Shown here one piece after another: positions 61,065 through 64,000 of a stretch of DNA of 64,000 nt; the first letter of the stretch is position 1, and the number at the start of each line of letters is the position of its first letter. A program made the translations under genes and the position numbers. The stretch spans positions 103,447 to 167,446 of the forward strand of contig JAKUPZ010000002.1 of assembly GCA_022449765.1 (NCBI GenBank). The letters run 5' to 3'. The stretch comes from Dehalococcoidia bacterium. GTDB lineage: Bacteria > Chloroflexota > Dehalococcoidia > Lucifugimonadales > Australimonadaceae. Under the pieces are notes generated by a model, which saw nothing but the letters and a program-made list of their open reading frames with translations, was not told where the DNA came from and ran no database searches.

Positions 61065-61937
61065 TTATCCAAGAGCAATTAAAAATACTCCCAAAGTAAT
61101 TGCCACTGCGCCAATAATTCGTCCTACGCTTAACGACTCCTTTAACACTATCGCACCCAGTAGCACACTGAAGACGATGCCGATTTCCCTAGCAGGTGCG
61201 ACATAACTAACATTGGAACGCCGTAGCGCCTCGAGAACTGCTACGTAAGCAAAGAAAGCAAGAATTCCTGCCCCAAATACTTTCACTGCATTAAATTGCA
61301 ATTCTTCTTTGATTGCCTTGTATCTGTGTCGAAACAATATATAGGGAGCTAGTCCCAATGCTGCCCCAAGGGATAGCAAATACATGTATAGCATTGGAGT
61401 AACATAGCCAATTCCAATCTTGTCCCATACAGAATAAGCAGTAATGGTGATGCCCGTAAGTAAAGCGTATTTTACGCCGGGGTCTTTTAGCAGTTTCAAT
61501 GGGTCTCTTGCAATGATTAAAATCTGCCCCCACCAGTACGCTATAAAGATGCCTCCAATTATGGCCATAATTCCTAAAACTGCTAATAAGGTAATTTTCT
61601 CATCAAGTACGCTTACGCCGACAATTGGTATGAGAGCTGGTCCAATTCCTCTTGCTATTGGATAGGCTAGGGAAAGATCGCTATATATGTAACTACGGCT
61701 GAGAAAAAGGAAATAGAGAACATGAATTAGTGATGTCCCAAGGATGAACCACCAGCCTTGATCTTGTATTCCACCAATGATTAGCAAAAAAACTGCAAGC
61801 GGCGCGAATAGTACAACTTGGGCGACCAAAAGCAACCAGGCGAATATTTCTTGGTTTCGGCTTCGCTTCAAGAGTAGGTTCCAGAGCGCATGTGCGAGCC
61901 CGGATAAAAGAATGAGTGAGAGAGGAAGCCATGTCAT
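61065..61937 (-). CDS. EamA/DMT-family transporter
   Basis: 290 residues and ten helices in two EamA halves: LSLILLSGLAHALWNLLLKR, SLAYPIARGIGPALIPIVGV, FIAYWWGQILIIARDPLKLL, AYSVWDKIGIGYVTPMLYMY and ISVLLGAIVLKESLSVGRII. Family members export metabolites. It is read leftward, away from the permease upstream, separated by a terminator. Confidence 0.88.
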   Translation of the reverse strand: MTWLPLSLILLSGLAHALWNLLLKRSRNQEIFAWLLLVAQVVLFAPLAVFLLIIGGIQDQGWWFILGTSLIHVLYFLFLSRSYIYSDLSLAYPIARGIGPALIPIVGVSVLDEKITLLAVLGIMAIIGGIFIAYWWGQILIIARDPLKLLKDPGVKYALLTGITITAYSVWDKIGIGYVTPMLYMYLLSLGAALGLAPYILFRHRYKAIKEELQFNAVKVFGAGILAFFAYVAVLEALRRSNVSYVAPAREIGIVFSVLLGAIVLKESLSVGRIIGAVAITLGVFLIALG

Positions 61938-61990
61938 TCACGGAAGTATAACAGGACGTTATTGTGGCAATGGGGGGATTTTCTTAAGGT

Positions 61991-62030
61991 AAAAAGGGCC
62001 AGGTTAAATTAAATTTACCTGGCCCTTAAA
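61991..62030 (-). terminator. Rho-independent terminator of the purine permease gene
   Basis: AAGGGCCAGGT (61994-62004) and ACCTGGCCCTT (62017-62027) form an 11 bp stem with a 12-base loop. Read on the minus strand, TTTTT follows the stem, as expected for a terminator of the permease gene that ends at 62039. Confidence 0.88.
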
Positions 62031-62038
62031 ATTAGCAA

Positions 62039-63349
62039 TTAGATAGTGCTAAGGTAGAAGAATACAACCGACGCTATAGCAATCCCTATGGATGCGATGT
62101 TAAGCGCGTCTATCTTCCCGCTCGCTGCCTTGATGATTACATAGGCAATAAAACCAATTGCTATTCCATAAGCAATGGAATAGGTCAGTGGCATGACTAT
62201 TGCAGCAAGAATCGCAGGTGCGTACTCTGATATGTCATCCCAATCTATATCCTTAATATTGCGGACAAAGTAAGTGGCAATGAAAATCAAAGCAGGTGCA
62301 GTTGCGAAGGCCGGTACGGACTGTGCCAGTGGTGCAAAGAATAGACAGGCTGCGAATAGCACTGCTACGGTCACCGCTGTTAAGCCAGTACGACCACCTT
62401 CTTTGATTCCGGCTCCACTTTCTATGTAAGAAGTGGTACTGGATGTACCTGCCAATGCGCCTACTACTGTTGCAGAGGAGTCTGCAAGTAATGCTCGGTC
62501 AATATCTTCAACCTCACCATCATCCTTAATTCTGCCTGTGAGGTTCGCAACAGAGGTTAATGTCCCTGCTGTATCAAGGAAATCGACGAACAAGAATGCA
62601 AAGGCTACTCCGATAAAGGTTCCAAGCCCAATACTTTCAACAGTGAAATCTAACTTAAAGGCATGTTCTGGATTTGGTACAGCATCAACTACTCCACTGA
62701 GGGAGGCTCCGCCTGCGCCGGATATCCATGCAATAACTGATACCGCAAGGATTCCGATGATGATTGATCCCGGTATGTTCCGGTTGCTGAGCACCGCCAT
62801 GATAATGAAGCCAAGCCCGGCCAGAAGTACCGGAGAGGACGCAACATCACCGATACCAACCAGTGTTGCCGGATTGTCGACAATAATACCTGCATTTTGG
62901 AATCCGATAATTGCAAGGAATAAACCGATACCTGCACCTACACCTAACTTCATACTCTTTGGTATGGAATTAATGATGTATTTACGAGCAGGCGTAACTG
63001 ACAACGCTAAGAAAACAATACCAGAGACTAATACGGCCGCGAGTGCCTGTTGGTAACTGAAGCCATCACCGAGAATAACGGTGTAAGTAAAATAGGCATT
63101 GAGGCCCATACCAGGAGCTAATGCTACTGGCCAATTTGCCCAAAGACCCATTATTAATGTGCCTACAACGGCTGCAATGATTGTAGCCGTGAAGACCGGG
63201 CCAAATGCCATTCCAGTCCCATCGGTGCTCAGAGTGAGCGGGTTAACAATCGTTATGTAGGCCATGGTAAGAAACGTAGCCAAACCGGCAAGGAGTTCGG
63301 TCCTGACAGATGTACCTGCCTGTTTCAAACGAAAAAGCTTTTCTAACAT
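62039..63349 (-). CDS. NCS2-family purine permease, AzgA-like
   Basis: 436 residues, about 13 helices. The N-terminus ELLAGLATFLTMAYITIVNP and the blocks ALAPGMGLNAYFTYTVILGD, NSIPKSMKLGVGAGIGLFLA and GTSSTTSYIESGAGIKEGGR are those of the AzgA/PbuG guanine-hypoxanthine permeases. Start at ATG 63349, with GGAG seven bases ahead; a GTG at 63364 is less likely. It follows the hypoxanthine phosphoribosyltransferase gene on the same strand, so imported bases can be trapped as nucleotides. No purine riboswitch core is visible in the 209-base gap between them. Confidence 0.93.
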   Translation of the reverse strand: MLEKLFRLKQAGTSVRTELLAGLATFLTMAYITIVNPLTLSTDGTGMAFGPVFTATIIAAVVGTLIMGLWANWPVALAPGMGLNAYFTYTVILGDGFSYQQALAAVLVSGIVFLALSVTPARKYIINSIPKSMKLGVGAGIGLFLAIIGFQNAGIIVDNPATLVGIGDVASSPVLLAGLGFIIMAVLSNRNIPGSIIIGILAVSVIAWISGAGGASLSGVVDAVPNPEHAFKLDFTVESIGLGTFIGVAFAFLFVDFLDTAGTLTSVANLTGRIKDDGEVEDIDRALLADSSATVVGALAGTSSTTSYIESGAGIKEGGRTGLTAVTVAVLFAACLFFAPLAQSVPAFATAPALIFIATYFVRNIKDIDWDDISEYAPAILAAIVMPLTYSIAYGIAIGFIAYVIIKAASGKIDALNIASIGIAIASVVFFYLSTI

Positions 63350-63558
63350 CAATGTCTCCTTCACTTAACCCAAGGTGGGTGTCTTGCTGGAACCTAACAC
63401 ATTTGGAAGATTAATAAATAGTGTAAAAGAGGCCTCTTGAATCTCATTTTCGGTTACTTTGATATAAAAAAAAGCATATTTACGGCTAATACTCTAAGCA
63501 ATAGATTTATTAGGAATCTTCAAAACTGAAATTCGATGAAACAAGCGGCTAATGAGGC
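63350..63558. other. 209-base gap between hpt and permease genes
   Basis: AT-rich with a run of nine T (minus strand) near 63465-63475, which could be part of a weak terminator or a promoter spacer. On the minus strand TTGCTT and TATGCT are 17 bases apart and make a poor promoter. I see no riboswitch, gene or repeat here. Confidence 0.4.
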
Positions 63559-64000
63559 TTAAGCGTCTTGCGTTATTCCCTCTAAGGAGTAAAGGGCCCG
63601 CAACTCTCGGTATTGCTGGTTGAAGTCTAAGCCATACCCGACAAGGAATTCGTCTGGAACCTCAAAGCCAACGTAGTCCACAGTAACAGAAGTGACCCGT
63701 CGAATTGGTTTATCTAACAGCGAACATATACGGACCGTAGCAGCCCCTTCATCATCAAAATACCGTCGTATAAATTGAGCTGTTAATCCTGTATCCACAA
63801 TATCCTCTACTACCAGCACATTTTTGCCATTCACCGGTGTCCTAACCCCGTGATGTAAACGAATGGTACCTGACGAATCGGTGGCCTCATCGTAGCTTGA
63901 TAGGCGGATGAAATCGACTTGGATTGGCAGATGCAAATGACGAATCAAGTCAGCTAAGAAAACAAACGATCCATTCAAAGCTCCCACTACCAGGAGGGGC
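63559..64000 (-). CDS. hpt: hypoxanthine phosphoribosyltransferase, 5' part missing
   Basis: 147 codons remain before the window edge; the start lies beyond position 64000. The visible part begins PLLVVGALNGSFVFLADLIR and contains the PRPP motif LVVEDIVDTGLTAQFIRRYF with the acidic pair, VDYVGFEVPDEFLVGYGLDF (typical of Hpt near the base site) and the C-terminus YRELRALYSLEGI. Salvages hypoxanthine and guanine with PRPP, and lies upstream of the matching permease. Confidence 0.95.
   Translation of the reverse strand, partial: PLLVVGALNGSFVFLADLIRHLHLPIQVDFIRLSSYDEATDSSGTIRLHHGVRTPVNGKNVLVVEDIVDTGLTAQFIRRYFDDEGAATVRICSLLDKPIRRVTSVTVDYVGFEVPDEFLVGYGLDFNQQYRELRALYSLEGITQDA

Noticed and set aside
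62433..63056. Plus-strand frame of 207 residues across the purine permease
   Set aside because: Shadow of the permease; composition (Ser/Thr/Pro/Ala) is that of an antisense frame of a membrane protein.
63350..63558. Possible purine riboswitch ahead of the AzgA-like permease
   Set aside because: No three-way junction core or conserved loop sequences found on the minus strand.

Overview
This is a bacterial chromosome segment, compactly packed and by eye roughly 40-45 % G+C. No insertion sequence, prophage or CRISPR array is visible. The gene content points to an uncultured Chloroflexota lineage close to the marine SAR202 / Dehalococcoidia group. The reasons are an eukaryote-like type II isoleucyl-tRNA synthetase, an archaeal-type IMP cyclohydrolase (PurO), a coenzyme F420 gene (cofE) together with a luciferase-like oxidoreductase, and a dense set of Rieske, amidohydrolase, TPP-enzyme and MFS genes of the kind SAR202 genomes accumulate. 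This assignment is an inference; no rRNA gene is present.

Layout. (1) 1-8.4 kb, minus strand: one long operon reading rpmH-rnpA-yidD-lipoprotein-yidC-jag-membrane protein-ileS-epimerase (cut by the window), driven by a near-consensus promoter at 8376-8404. (2) 8.4-19 kb: mixed housekeeping on both strands: tlyA, purF, a GT2 glycosyltransferase, a divergent nicotinate phosphoribosyltransferase, purO, tsaD, a CNNM/CBS protein, tilS, a PIG-L deacetylase and a tandem GNAT. (3) 19-28 kb, minus strand: rpsF-ssb-rpsR-ppiC-hom-thrC-folE-acyltransferase-GT4-small transporter in one tightly coupled run, with a strong promoter at 26973-27001, preceded by glyA. (4) 28-40 kb: mfd, proBA, uppP, cofE, thiG-thiE-thiS and several small unknown proteins. 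(5) 40-55.5 kb: an accessory, probably catabolic region: cupin, Rieske oxygenase, alpha/beta hydrolases, two long amidohydrolases, a shikimate/quinate dehydrogenase homologue, a signal-less NMT1-like binding protein, a DNA-ligase-like protein without its nucleophile, a carboxymuconolactone-decarboxylase-like protein, a TPP enzyme, a zinc alcohol dehydrogenase, a diiron ferritin-like protein, an F420-type luciferase-like oxidoreductase and an MFS exporter. (6) 55.5-64 kb: tRNA-Met, two tandemly duplicated MFS genes, tRNA-Val, a TPR membrane protein, a Tag-like glycosylase, membrane proteins and a purine salvage pair (hpt and an AzgA-type permease).

How the genes fit together. The first operon builds the membrane-insertion and ribosome/RNase P core. 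The rpsF operon joins translation and replication factors to threonine and folate synthesis. cofE supplies F420, which the luciferase-like enzyme at 52 kb may use. A GT4 resembling MshA, a PIG-L deacetylase resembling MshB and a tandem GNAT resembling MshD lie within 3.4 kb and could form part of a mycothiol-like thiol pathway. Many ORFs use TTG or GTG starts with good Shine-Dalgarno sequences; two genes appear to need a non-standard ATT start or contain a defect at the 5' end.

The observations most worth a second look are the swapped GXHH signature in IleRS, the PurO gene, the MshA/B/D-like trio, the ligase-like protein with Lys changed to Gln, the diiron protein next to the F420-type enzyme, and the acidic extension on ribosomal protein S18. 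No gap longer than about 300 bases lacks a gene.
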